Notes: generated from the letters alone by a model not told the origin. Positions 50,311 through 61,924 are shown, counted from the first letter of the stretch. The stretch: DNA of 64,000 bases from Campylorhamphus procurvoides (GCA_013396655.1 WBMV01000018.1:124001-188000); one strand, 5' to 3'. Made by a program: numbers and translations.

Positions 50311-50328
50311 AAAAAAAAGCTTTTTTTT
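50311..50328. repeat. 18-bp perfect palindrome (A8-GC-T8)
   Basis: Eight A, GC, eight T form a loop-less perfect palindrome containing a HindIII-type AAGCTT core. It most likely arose from adjoining A and T runs. Confidence 0.85.
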
Positions 50329-52044
50329 AAACTATAAAAATCCATCTCAAATCAACTACAGAGTCTATGATATTGAAAAACTCTAGAAATCTTTTAAAAA
50401 AGGAAAGAGATGAAATATGTGTAACACAAATTTATTTATCCCCTGTGAATAAGTACTCTCAACTCAAAAAACAACAGCCAAACACATTGTATTTTTGTGA
50501 TGGAGCTGTATATATGCACTTGCATATTCATTATATTCCTTCTACTGCCTTTGTCCTTTTCTGATTGTCATTGTTGAGTTATAGCTGACATTCTGACCAC
50601 AACATGTAAAATGTACTTTTTCCAAGTGTAAGTGGAAAGCAGATCCACAGAGTGGCAGTGATGACTGCATTACTTTCAATTGTGACTTACAAGATTACAA
50701 TTCAAATCAAGTGGAAAGGATTTGTGGGTCCTCCAATACCAGAGCAGGACCAAATAAATTCTTAAACTACTTCACATTGTGTATTGGTACAAAAATAAAA
50801 CACACACTTTTTCTTCTAAAGTCTGTCCTTCTGACTAACTTGAAGAAAATTCTTCATTTATTTGTAATTCATGGAATATGGTATTTTACTTCTCAGATTA
50901 TTCATTCTCTTACAAGGGCTTATGACTGAGAAATTATAGCTTGCTTAGAAACAATATATGGATGGAGCAGAAAGCAAAATATGAAGTTTGAAATGAAAAT
51001 GTCAGCTAGAATCTACCAGCTATCTCTCAGCATTTCTTGTGTTTAACTAAAAAGAGATATTTAGCAATTAGCATGTCACAGCCTGTCATTTTATTTCTGG
51101 GTCCATAACTGCATTTTCTGTTTTCACAGTAGAAGATACATTTTATATGTCATTTTATATGTCATAGAAGTATGGATACATTGCTCCTAGAATTCTGTTT
51201 ACATCAGACATAGTTTTTAATTCTATCAAAGTATTGGCATACAAATTGGTGAGAAATGATGTGGGATCATTTTAAATTGATAATAGCACATATCACACCA
51301 ATCTAACTTTAAAATAATGACAGAAATAAGAGTTTAAATCCATGCTAATAACTTTTGTTCAAATGGTTTTCAGTTTGTGTATATTAAAGGTTTCTGCAAA
51401 ACACCATTGCTATACAAAGAATTTTCTAGAAAACACTTTTAAAAGAATTGTAGTTGTATTTTTTCAATTACTTACAAAATACTTTTTTCATCATTAAAGT
51501 GTAAATAAGATCTGTAATGCTATAAATAGCATACTTTTCCAATGAGCAAAGAAACAAAAATCTTACCAGCAATTTTCACAGGTATAAAAGCAGTATCTGA
51601 ATCTATATATCATCTATATATCATCTGACCCAAGATACAAGACAGGAGGATGGGAGAAAAGCCTATCCAGTGCAAGACAAGGAATGAAGACTTCAAAAGT
51701 CCTGTATTTCTGAACAGAGAATCTGGTACAAATCCCAATGCAAAGTGTGCAGTCAGAATTAGTTAGTTGATCATGTATTACTTCAAATGAAAACAGCAGT
51801 CATTTCTGTGCCAAACGTCATGCTAGGAAGTACTGTCATTCTATTCTGAGCATCATTCTTGATGCTTTTACTTCATGAACTATTGAAGAGCAGTGGTTAA
51901 TAGGACATTCTGGGTTTTAGTAATTTAAATTCTTTTCCATTCAAACTTCTTTTTTTTTTCCAACAACCTCTCTGAATTTATTTCAGAGACAGGTTAGCGG
52001 GGAGACTTCAAAGTTTGATTACAACTTGAGATATCTAGAACCAA

Positions 52045-52098
52045 ATTGCAAAACCTCAGTTAGTAACCAATATTGCAAAACCTCAGTTAGTAACCAAT
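52045..52098. repeat. 27-bp perfect tandem duplication
   Basis: Two identical 27-base units (each beginning ATTGCAAAACC and ending GTAACCAAT) abut at 52071/52072, followed by the first 4 bases of a third unit (52099-52102). No mismatch separates the copies, so the duplication is recent or is under correction. Confidence 0.95.
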
Positions 52099-52459
52099 AT
52101 TGAGGGTACTCGGGTTTTAGTAATTACATCTCTCCATGGACTGAGTGCTAAGAGTCTAGAGGCAAGATTTCTCAGAATGAAGTTTAACCATCTAAAAATT
52201 AATTCCTTATGTAGTCAGCAGAGGTCCACCAAAGATAAGAATTCAAGCTGTGAAGGTACCTGTTTTGATTTATTTTGAAGGTGGCATTCATGTTAGTTTT
52301 GGAGACTAATTATGTATTTTTGATACTGAAAATAAAGCAAACTTAGTTAATGTCTAAAGCAGGATAAATCTCACTTCTGTTGCTTAAATCCATGTAATAG
52401 TTACCAATATGTACCTTAGTATGTTAATATATATGCACATATGCACACACGTATGTTTG

Positions 52460-52481
52460 TATATATATATATATATATATA
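52460..52481. repeat. (TA)n microsatellite
   Basis: About eleven TA dinucleotides in a row after a GTATGTTTG stretch. It is a typical polymorphic locus. Confidence 0.95.
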
Positions 52482-52726
52482 AACCACTCTGAAATAGATC
52501 AACGATGTATGGAAAACAAAATGCAGATGGGAAAAAACAAACAAACCAATTTTCCCTTTTTGCACCAGATATCCTATAGATTACTTAACAGATTTAGTGA
52601 GAAATCTTTTTTTCTTCTTGAATGGTTTTCAGTCTTTTTTTCCTCTCTTGGAACAGCTCATTCATCACTAGCTTTCACTGCTATAGGGCTAACAGGCTGA
52701 CCAATAAAGCCATTTATCTAATAGAA

Positions 52727-52948
52727 ATCACAGAATCATAGAATGGTCTGTGTTGGAAGGCACCTTAAAGATCATCTAGTTCCAAAACCCTGCCATGGGC
52801 AGGAACATCTTTCACTAGACCAGGTTGCTCAGAATCCAACCTGGCCTTGAACACTTCCAGTGAATGGGGCATCCACAGCTTCTCTGGGCAACCTATTCCA
52901 GTACCAGAACCCTCACAGTAGAGAATTTCTTCATAATATTGAATATAT
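52727..52948 (-). mobile_element. CR1 LINE 3'-end fragment
   Basis: The plus strand begins 'aatcacagaatcatagaatg' (CR1 terminal octamers) and continues 'gttggaaggcaccttaaag', 'atcatctagttcc', 'ctgccatgggcaggaacatc', 'ctagaccaggttgctcag', 'ggggcatccacagcttctct', 'gggcaacctattccagta', 'agaatttcttcataatat'. This is a well-preserved reverse-complement CR1 tail of about 220 bases, the least diverged CR1 tail in the window. It is 5'-truncated. Confidence 0.92.
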
Positions 52949-55900
52949 ATGATTGAACATTTTTTATGCTTCTCACGAGATTTAGCCAGCAGCTAATTGC
53001 TATGTGTGTTTGCAAATTCAAGTGTTCAAATGTCTAACAAGGACTTACCACAAGAGAAATCTCTGTAATTCTATTGTACCAGGCTGGGGAAAAAAGAGTT
53101 CTTCTCCTGTTTCATGTATCCATATTGCCTTTTTTATCACCTGGACATTTTTCTATGAGTGTCCGTTGGAAATCCTGAATTTCAGCACTCTCAAGTCTTA
53201 ATATCTACTATGAAAATCTTCCTACAGTATCAAAAAATTCCCGAATTGCTTCTTTTTTTCATATGTGGCTTTAAGAAAAGGTAAGAGACACAAGAGAAGC
53301 TGTCAGACAGCACAGTGATATGCATTTGATCTACCCTAAGCAAACTGGCATCCATTCTTTCTTTTCCACATTCACAAACATGGCCTAAACAGAAGCCTGT
53401 CTACAGGCTGGTGTGTCTCAGCAAGGGCACAAGATTAACTCAACAATAACATGCACAGTTTTGACAAACATTATGGACTTACTTCTCAGGCTTATGGACT
53501 TTCTTTGCATTTCTTCATTTGTTTTTCATTTATTTTTGAGGGTGGTCATAAATTGTTATTATTCTTTCATTTCTAATGGCATATCACAAGTATGAGTTGC
53601 AAAATCTTGCAGCCTTAAGTCAAATACTGTTATATTTATCATCCACTCATGAATACACTGCAACACCACTGCAAAGCTAAAAGCAGAGTCTAGCGAATGT
53701 TTAGGGATACATGAAAAAATATTTAGCCAGACATCATTTGCTAGTGTTTTCAAAAGTGCCAGATATTAAATTTGTGGCTCAGTCAAGAGGTTCAATATGA
53801 ACAGTAAAAGGATTTTGCTTCTTCAAAATACAGGTCAGAAGTGAAATTCCAGAGCTGAGAGATACAAAAATTATATGATGAAAAATACATGCATGTTAAT
53901 ATATCATTATTGCAAATAGCACAGCATTGTAGTACAATTGAATTGTTGAATCACTGGATTAATCAGTCCACAAAGATATATCAGAGAGCAAGGTTTGGAG
54001 GCAAGTGATTATTACCAGATGGAGTCTCTCCTGAATTCAGAATTTAACCACTAATGCTCATTACCATCCATTTTGGACTGTATACAAATTCCTTCACTTC
54101 AAATACCCAACAGATAAACTGGTTAAATACATTATTTAGAAAAACCCTACCACTTTATCTAAAGTCAGCATGGATGTTTTTTTCCCTTGTAGGAAATGAG
54201 GAAATTATATGTCTCATAGACAAAACTGTCCTTTCAATGATTTAGAAAACCAATGAAGACTACTTAAATATGCACATATCACAGAAAATGAAGGAAAAAG
54301 AAAAAACCCACTATTTAACCAAACTGTAAATATTTCTGCCTTTGAAAGCAACTTGTGCATATACCAGCAAACAATATACTCTAGTAACTTTGTCAAAAAT
54401 ATGTAAAACAAATGTCCTGGGTTTGCTGACATTTGTTCAGATTAAACGAATTAGTTTTGTATACAGCTAATTGCATTATGTATACAAGCATAACAAAACT
54501 CTTAATGAAAAATGATTTTCCTGCCTTTATTCTTTGGACTATTAACATCTGGCAAAATGAGAGGAAATACTTGATTTTTGAACTTTTATTAAATGTAAAC
54601 TGCATAAATTATTTTGGTGTTTCCATTGACATAATGTGATGACCCACCCCCCAAGAGTGAGTTGTCACACATGATGTTAAGATAAATAGATAAGGCACAG
54701 TTAAACACTGATTTTTCAAGTCGTCTATTAAGAATAATTTTCTGAAGTGCGAAGATTTCCTGTGAAACAGAAATTATGGTAACTCTCTTGTGGGCTTGAG
54801 ATATCACAGTAAATTAGTATCCTCCTTTGGTGTTAAATATGAACTTGAGTACAGTAAGCTATTACATCCAGGTAGAAATATTCAACAGCTGATGGCTTAG
54901 CTGCTGTTTACTCAATTCTTTGAAGACATTTATTCTGTTTCCTTCTCATTTCTTTGAGTTTTGTTCTCTCAGAAATATCATCTAGTCAGGCTGTAGAGTA
55001 TATTCTATTACAAATGAACAATTAGAAATAAATTTAGAAATGTATTCTTTTTTTAATTTTTCATTCAAAGACAGATTATTTTAAACTAAATGATACTACT
55101 TATGTCAGGCAATCATGTGACTTCACCTATGGTTGTTGATTATTAAAACATAAACCTCTCAAGCATTATTTTAAATGAAAGACAATATTTTACCACAGTA
55201 TTAAAGAACCGAAATCATCAGTACATAAAGTCTAGTGCAGCTATAATACAGTTTAATTTTGATAGTTTAATGCAAAATGTATTACAGTTATGACAAAGAA
55301 ATTGCTTACTGTTCTTGGTCAACTGTATTCTGTTAATATTTCAAAGGATGCACATGTAGCACTTTCAGAACCATTATACCTCATAAAATTATAATAAAGT
55401 CCACATAAGCAGAAGCCAAGTTTTTATTTTGAAAACAGAATAAAATACACTCAATCATCATAGATTAAGTATAGTTGCTTGCATCAAGAACTCCTGACAT
55501 GGTTGGTTTGTCTGTATTTTTTTGTTTAAAAAGGTGGAAGAATGTACTTGTCAACTGTGATATGAAATCAATAATGTTTTTGAAATAAACACCAGAACAG
55601 AAACTGTCAGCAAATAGATAACACAAGGAAAACATTGTAGGAATCTTCCCTTCAGTTAGTAGCTCTGAGTGTGTAAATACATATGAAAGATAGCATTAGA
55701 CTTACCAAATTTCAGATCTTACTTGGGTCTTCTCAATATAAATGTATCTCATAATCCAAGTGTAGAATTTATATGGAGGTATACTGTGATCTGTCCAAAA
55801 ATTGGTTTATATAATTTATACAATCCAGCATCTGAAATACTTTATTAAAACTAGTCCAGCAACAGAATTAGTGGATTTTTCTTTGTTTATATTAAAGTAT

Positions 55901-56849
55901 GTAAAAAAAAAAAAAAATTGTGCTCTACCACTTATTGTAGTGAATTTGTCCATAATCTAGTAAAAAATATAAAAAAGATAATTTCTAGCTCACAAATAAG
56001 CTCTCTAACCTCCGGACTACTGGAAGGACAGGAGGAAGAAGAAGCACCCCATTTCACCTGACTGCTATACAGATGGTCAAAAAATGGGGACATAATAAAA
56101 GTCATGAAAACTGAATAGATTTGATAAAGAGGTGATTTTTTTGTTTTAGTGGTGATCAACTTACAGGAAAGAATTTCATACCTACATGACTTCTTGTTCC
56201 TTTTAGCAGAGAACAAACAAATGAAACACTTAAATTTTGAAGTTAGACATTTGAAGTAATCTTAATTGTTATATGTTATATTATATGTTATGAATTTTTT
56301 TCCCCTTCCCACTCTCCCTTAACACCTCCCCTTCATGTAGTCCTAAATGACAGGAACGTTACCCTAAAGCTCTCCAGTCTATGCTTAAACATGCAGGGAC
56401 AAGTCCACTGTCGCAACAAAAAGAATTATTTTGTAACACTGGATAAGATAAAGAAAATTTAAAACTGAGTGCCAAGTTGTTTGAAACAATGGTTATTTGA
56501 ATTTGTGCAGGACATTACTTCAGATGACTTCATGTGTCATCCTAAAACTTGCAAAATCAAGTTTTCATCTGAGTTCAAAGACATTGGGATATCTCCTTGG
56601 AGCTTCAGAGACTATGAAGCATCATAGCCCCAAAGCAAAGTAATATTACTGAAAAATATTAATGGTGTGATTATTATTTATTATATATATATAATACTAT
56701 GTATATTATATATATAAAATACTATGTCGTGTTAGCATACTTAAAACACAGTGAATAAGTATTGCTGTTACTTCACCTGCATTGTAAGTTAACTAACAAG
56801 GAACCAGAGCACTTTTTCTCCATAAGGGAAATCACCAGAAACTGACTAG
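52949..56849. other. unique AT-rich DNA
   Basis: No gene or transposon supported. It contains an A15 run at about 55903-55917, and TA-rich duplicated sequence near 56683-56727 in which a roughly 22-base TATATATATAATACTATGT-like unit occurs twice. Confidence 0.6.
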
Positions 56850-56859
56850 CTCAGTACAG

Positions 56860-57104
56860 CCTTTGGGTTATTATCCACTCCTACTGTTTTATATCGGTAC
56901 CAACAACACTGCAACAAAAAGTCCAAGATCACTCAAGAGAGAGTTCAGGGCCCTGAGAAGAATGCAATAGTGTTCCGAATCACATGTAGTGTGTTTCTCA
57001 ATCCTCCCAGTAATGTGGGGAGACTGGAAGAAACAGACACACCCAGAACATCAATTCCTAGCTCCAAGACTGGTGACTCCACTAGAATTTAGGGTCTTAT
57101 AATC
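56860..57104 (+). pseudogene. CR1 ORF1 remnant, C-terminal part
   Basis: Translation from 56896 gives GTNNTATKSPRSLKREFRAL then RRMQ and a stop. I match this to the C-terminal esterase-like (SGNH) domain of CR1 ORF1, where a GTND/GTNN block is followed by an R/K-rich helix. The frame is lost after the stop at about 56968, and later parts appear in other frames. ORF1 proteins of CR1 bind RNA and carry this esterase domain; nothing functional remains here. Confidence 0.6.
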
Positions 57105-58172
57105 ATGGAAGAATCTTCAATACACAAAATATTCTATGACCAGACAGGATCTACCTGTCCTAAGAGGGGGAAATGCTTCTTTGACTGTAAACTAGTAGGA
57201 CTGCTTGAGAAAGCTTTAAATCAGGATCAATGTGGCAAGAGGATACCATCCAGAGAGCGGAGGGTAAATCAAGGTTTGCCATGGCATTACCTGCAGGTGG
57301 CAATCACAATGCTAGCATTTGCACTTCTCTGGGAAGCCTGGAGGACTCAGGGAAGTATCTTTCTGAGGCACAATTTGAGAAGTAATCAGGATGAAGTGAA
57401 AGTGGTCAGCTCCCAGAGATATGATAACATTGGTATTAGTGAGACTTGGTGGAATGATAGGACTGGAGTCAGTGGAATGGTGGGATGGCTGTTCAGGAGG
57501 GATAGGCAAGACAGGTGTGGTGGAGAAGTTGTACTGTGTATAAGGGAGAGGTTTGACTGTACAGCCCTAACAGTTACTGGTGTGATTGAGTGTCTCTGGG
57601 TAAGGATTAAGTGGATGGAAAACAAAGGAGGTGTCGTTGTGTGTGTCTACTATCAGTCACTTGGAGGCGACATAAACAGTGATGAAGTATTTTTTGGGCA
57701 AGAAGGAGAAATATCTGGGCTGGTATTCCTTTTTCTTATGGGAGATTTCAACTTCTCAGACATCAATTGGGATTATCATAGTGCTTTGACAAGCAGGTCT
57801 TGGAAATTCCTGAAGTACATTGAAGATAATTTCTTGTCACAAGGGCTCAGTGAAACAACTAGGAAATATTCACCCCTGAACTTGTTGATTGTGAATAGAG
57901 GACTCAGGGGACATAGGATGGTAGGTGACTGTCTTGGTCACAGTGACCTTGACATGATTGAGCTTAAAATTTTCAACGTTATGAGGAAAAAAAAGTTCAA
58001 AATTTCAAAAGAAAAATTTCAAAATCTTTCAAGTTCAAAGATTTCAAAACAAATTTTAAGCTACTTCAAAGGGCTACCGGAAACTGCTTTTGTGGGCTCT
58101 GGAGTCCACAAGTGTTGGTCAATTCCATTGTATCAAAAGTCACGCCGTCAGGGCAGTAGATGGCTTGGCTGA
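57105..58172 (+). pseudogene. CR1 ORF2 endonuclease domain, open for 355 codons
   Basis: The longest open frame in the window. Residues about 10-39 resemble the very end of ORF1 (a KRG then LVGLLEKALN block). From about residue 85 it is an APE-type endonuclease: ISETWWN at 111-117 holds the metal-binding Glu, LWVRIK at 164-169, VYYQ at 181-184, LMGDFN at 211-216 with the Asp/Asn pair, and HSDLD at 279-283 where the family has SDHD/SDHE. The catalytic His is therefore Leu. In live elements this domain nicks target DNA to prime reverse transcription; here it should be inactive. The first Met at 57105 is only the first ATG, not a supported start. The frame degenerates after about residue 300 into a lysine-rich stretch and ends before RT. 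Confidence 0.85.
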
Positions 58173-59290
58173 ACTGGGAACCCTTTGTGAAGCTCAAGAG
58201 GAAGCTTCTCTGGAACAAGGCCAGGCTTCATGGGAAGATTACAGAGTGGTAGTTTACACATGTAGGGAGAAAACATAAAAAGCCAAAGCTCAACTGGAGC
58301 TGCAACTGGCCAGTGTTGGATCACAAAAAAAGAAAGACATTTTTTAGTATACTAATAACAAGAGGATATCTACTGAAAATATTGAACTGATACTTGATGA
58401 AGTTGGTCACCTGACAAATGGGGATGAAGAAATTATTTTTTTTCTCAGTCTTTAATATTGATTATAGACTTTGGGTTGCCTAGTCCTGTGAATCAGAAGA
58501 TCACCACTTCTGGAGAAATGGTTTTCCATTTGTCGATACTGAAATGTTCAAGTTCAACTGAAATTCATCAGTTATGTCAGATGAATGTTCAGAAGGCCAT
58601 GGAGCCTGAGAGGATTCATTCCAATGTCCTGAAGAAGTTAGTGAATGTTGCAGCAGGACCCCTCACAGTCATCTACCAAAGGTCCTAAGACTCTGTGGAG
58701 GTCCCCACTGACTGTAAGCTTGCCAACTTTATTCCAATTTATCAGTAGGACATGGGGGAAGATCCAGAAAGTGTCAGACGTCCCAGTCTAAACTCAGTTT
58801 CTGTAAAAGTTATGGAGAAGATCATCCTGGTTTCTATTGAAAGGCATTTGAAGGACAATGCAAGCACCAGTCGCAAATTACTTGGGTTACTGAAGGGAAA
58901 CTTCTGTCTAATTTAATAACTTTCTATTATAAAGTCACCCACCTAGTGGATGAAGGGAAGGCAGCAGATGTAGTTGTTCTGGATTTTAGTTAGGCTTCTG
59001 ATATTGTCCCTCACTGTAGCCTTCTGGACAGGTGACCAACTGTGGGATGAGCAAGTACATGGTGTGCTGGGTGAAGAACTGGCTGAACAGCAGGGCTCAA
59101 AGGTTTGTAAAGAATAGGGCTACCTCTACCTGGAGGTCATTCACCAGCAGTTGTCCTCAGCACTCAGTCCTATGGTCAGTTCTTGTGCACACTTTTATCA
59201 ATAATCTGGATGTAGGAGATGAATGTACCATTAGTAAATTTGATGATACCAAACTGGGAGGGGCTGTTGACTATCTTGATGGATAAGATG
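58173..59290 (+). pseudogene. CR1 reverse transcriptase remnant, frame-broken
   Basis: Pieces of the RT region are readable in successive frames: ASWEDYRVVVYTCREKT with KAKAQLELQLA (58225-58310), NIELILDEVGHLTNGDEE (near 58378-58431), a VPTDCKLANFIPIYQ block (58706-58750), KVMEKIILVSIERHLKD (58805-58855) and VDEGKAADVVVLDFS (58947-58991). A longer run at 59032-59286 contains VKNWLNSRAQRFVKNRATST and ends SKFDDTKLGG. The catalytic FADD motif is reduced to FDD by loss of a codon, and several in-frame stops lie between blocks. The product would have been the RT that copies CR1 RNA; it is dead here. Confidence 0.85.
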
Positions 59291-59675
59291 TCTTAGCAGA
59301 GGAATATGGTTAGATTGGCACCAGGAGGTTACTTCCAGCCCAAAGATGGAGAACACTCACTTTTGGGGAAGTGAGTAAAATACAATAAGATCTGGTCAAA
59401 TACAGAGATAAAATCCTAAAGTAGATACATAGGCATTTTGTTGCTTTGTGCATTTTGCAAGGCCAAACCTGTATGTTTCTAACTGAGCCTGTTTATATTA
59501 TAACCCTTAAGACCTGCTTATATTATATACTGCAATGGCCATATTTAGATACTGTATTAGCAATAAATCTAATCATAATAATCTCCATAATCAGTGTCAT
59601 ATTTCTCACATACGACCGAGTGTCTTTGCTCAGCTGCTCTTCTTACATGGATATTGGGTTCAGTATGTGCCATCA
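59291..59675. other. AT-rich segment inside CR1, unassigned
   Basis: Between the FDDTKLGG block and the next recognisable CR1 sequence lies AT-rich DNA that I cannot align to CR1. The RT thumb-region motifs expected here are not found. It may be an insertion, a divergent CR1 part or a small unrelated element; no ends were identified. Confidence 0.4.
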
Positions 59676-59920
59676 CCAATGTGCTGTGGCATTCAAGAGG
59701 GCAGACTGTATGTGGTACATGAAACACAGCATAACCAGCCAGTCAAAAGAGGGGATTACCCTGCTTTATTCAGCACTGGTGTGGCCTCACCTGGAGTGTA
59801 CAGCTCTTGGTCCCACAATATAAGAAGGATGTGATGGTCCTTGAATGCATGTGGAGAAAGCAAAGCTGGTGAAAGGGCTAGAAGGCATGCTGTATGAGGA
59901 GGTTGATTCGAGGTTGATTA
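59676..59920 (+). pseudogene. CR1 ORF2 C-terminal remnant
   Basis: The translation SKEGITLLYSALVWPHLECT matches the conserved C-terminal block of CR1 ORF2 (SREGIVPLCSALVRPHLEYC-like), followed in another frame by the KGLEG...YEERL-like region ('gggctagaaggcatgctgta'). It stops at the LTR that begins at 59922. Confidence 0.8.
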
Positions 59921-59921
59921 G

Positions 59922-60816
59922 TGTCACGGGTGCTAAAAAAAAAAAAGAAAATCTTGCTTACATTTTCCCTGTTACCACCTTAGAAGGGGGAAGGGAGGGT
60001 CTGTTTCATTGCTGAGTGTAGCAAGGTCCTGAGGGGATAGCCTGCCACCAAGCTAAACAAAAGGGTAGCCTCTTAAATACCAACCTAATGGCTTGGCAAA
60101 GAATTTGATGAGGGAAGATTTTGTTTTTGATGGTCACTTCCCTTTTTCCTAGCTGGGAGAGTGGTGTGGGAAGGGCTCTCGCATTCATATTTTCCTGGGT
60201 GGTTTTCACTCCCCTCTGATCCCATAGGCTTTGGTGTCCAGCTGCTGCTTTGCAGGGGCTCACAGGAGCTCTAGGGAGGTTCCGGCTTACCCCAACCCCA
60301 CACATCCTGTGTCGTCACCTCTGAGAATCGCCAGGGTCAGCATTTTGGTGAGGGAGCCTCCATTCACCCCTGCACTATCAGCTTGTTTTGTTATTTTTTT
60401 TTTCTTCTTCTTCTTTTCTGCCTGCCCATTGCTGTGGCTGCCTGTTCCCCCAGGGGTCGGGGAGCTCAGAGCCATTGCGAGGGCCATGCCCACAACCCCA
60501 GAGAGGGGGGAGCCCCCTCAGCGCCGTGCGGGGAATTCCCAATTCCCGCAGCCGCCCCTGCTGGCCACAGCGAGGAACTGCAGGGGCCCCACAGCCCCCC
60601 TGCTGTTCGTGGCTGTTCCTGCACCCAAAGACAGGGAGGATTTCAGCGTTGGAAAGTTTCGGTGACGATGTTGTTGCTTGTTCTGTTTCTTTTTGTTCTA
60701 TATATTTGCAGTAAAGATCTTCTTTTCTACATTAGCTGCCTAAAGTCTCTTGATTTCAAAGGTTGTAGTGGCTCGAGGAGAGGGAGGACCCCTTCCTAGT
60801 CCAGGAGGATTCCTCA
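59922..60816 (+). mobile_element. LTR nested in the CR1 element
   Basis: About 0.9 kb of foreign, partly GC-rich sequence splits the CR1 between its ORF2 end and its 3' tail. It starts TGTCACGGG, has a T/C tract (60388-60420), a CpG-containing GC-rich block (60430-60650) and 'cagtaaagatcttcttttct', then 'gtctcttgatttcaaagg', 'ggctcgaggag', 'aggaccccttcc' and 'caggaggattcctca'. This order is typical of a bird ERV LTR from U3 to U5. Left flank TTGATTAG resembles right flank TTGATAG (60818-60824), an imperfect target-duplication candidate; the exact right end (60816 or 60827) is unsure. Overlapping open frames up to 144 codons inside it are not genes. Confidence 0.65.
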
Positions 60817-60844
60817 CTTGATAGACATCTTGGTTTGGTTTTGG

Positions 60845-61232
60845 GGTTTTGTTTTTTTTTAAACTGAGACAACTAGTTTGAAGAAAGGGAGACTGAGGGG
60901 TGACTTCATTGAAGGGAAGTGGACAGGGAGTTGCTGATCTCTTCTCTCTAGTATCCAGTGATAGGAAACGTGAGAATGGCTCAAAGATACATCATAGGAG
61001 ATTCAGAATGGACATTAAGAAGTATTTCTTTACTCAGAGAGTAGTCAAACACTGGAACAGGCTTCCTAGAGAGGTGATTGGTGCGCAAAGCCTATCAGTG
61101 TTTAAGATGCATTTAAACCTTAAATGTCCTTAATAACATGCTTTAACTTTTAGTCAGCTCTGAATTGATCAGGCAGTGACTACAGTGACTAGTGACTGTA
61201 GGTCACTTCCAGATGAACCCTTCTCTTCCCTT
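60845..61232 (+). mobile_element. 3' tail of the CR1 element
   Basis: After the LTR, CR1 resumes with 'agtttgaagaaagggagact' then 'gaggggtgacttcattg'. It continues with the translated block RRFRMDIKKYFFTQRVVKHW (then NRLPREV) and the non-coding end 'aataacatgctttaactttt' then 'agtcagctctgaattgatca'. A degraded terminus at 61195-61232 is followed by C/T-rich sequence where CR1 would have ATTCT-type repeats. It belongs with the upstream CR1 by order and strand. Confidence 0.82.
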
Positions 61233-61924
61233 TCTTTTTTCTGGTATCCTGGAAAGTCCCTCGCATCTTCCACTGTAAGCCTGTGATCTAAACTAGCAAA
61301 GTACCCAGAGGTCAAGTTCTCAGGAGGTGAGGCTCTCTGGCACAATAATGTCAATTCTCATGCCAGTAAATACTTTTTGTCTTCAAAATAGGGTATCAGT
61401 ATGAAAACTGCTTATAGAGAAAATCTGTTGGGATGGCCTAATTCCCAAATGCGTCTGGGACCGGATTTTTTATTATCCTTCCCATATCTAGTACAGATAT
61501 TTTTATAAAAATAAATAACTGCAAGTTGTTAATGACGTGAGAAAAATGCTGACAAATATAATACCTGCAAGTAGCTAAACATCTGGATAGTCAGGATTTT
61601 ATAATTAAACAACTTTTTAATTTACTTTCCCTTTGTCCTTAACTGCATAGAACATGCAAAATAAAGTAGTCACATTTTATAGATTCACATATCTTTTAAA
61701 AATTTTCATAATCTTTAATTTCTTGATTTCTGCTTGCTTCTGTTTTCAAGACACATTCTGTCTCTCAAACATTTCTTTTGGCTGAAATAATTTTAGATTT
61801 TTTGTGACTATCAGTGATCTGAATTATTAGCTAAAATAATCATTAATAATTTAGCTTGTAAGTTGCAGGGGGGAAAGAAAGCTCAAGTCACTTGGTTTGA
61901 AAGAAATTAAGATAAAAGTAGCTT
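61233..61924. other. unique AT-rich DNA
   Basis: Nothing recognisable apart from AT-rich background; the last part runs into the unclassified repeat at 61925. Confidence 0.6.

Larger units (their letters stand above)
49801..52726. other. unique AT-rich DNA with short duplications
   Basis: No gene. It contains the palindrome at 50311-50328, a 27-bp perfect tandem duplication at 52045-52098 and a (TA)n at 52460-52481. Two small tandem duplications are near 51137-51163 (ATTTTATATGTC twice) and 51600-51624 (ATCTATATATC twice). Confidence 0.6.
56850..61232 (+). mobile_element. long CR1 LINE with nested LTR
   Basis: A degraded but extensive CR1 retrotransposon. In order on the plus strand: an ORF1 C-terminal remnant (about 56860-57225), the endonuclease of ORF2 (about 57390-58000), the linker and reverse transcriptase (58000-59290), an AT-rich segment I cannot place (about 59300-59670), the RT C-terminal region (59680-59875), then after an inserted LTR (59922-60816) the 3' tail (about 60845-61232). 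The tail carries RFRMDIKKYFFTQRVVKHWN and a closing 'ctgtaggtcacttcca' motif. Excluding the LTR it spans about 3.5 kb, much longer than the usual 5'-truncated CR1. Many stops and frameshifts make it inactive. Confidence 0.88.

Noticed and set aside
60231..60799. Overlapping open frames of 108-144 codons, proline- and cysteine-rich
   Set aside because: They occur in all three frames of the GC-rich part of the nested LTR, where stop codons are rare by composition.
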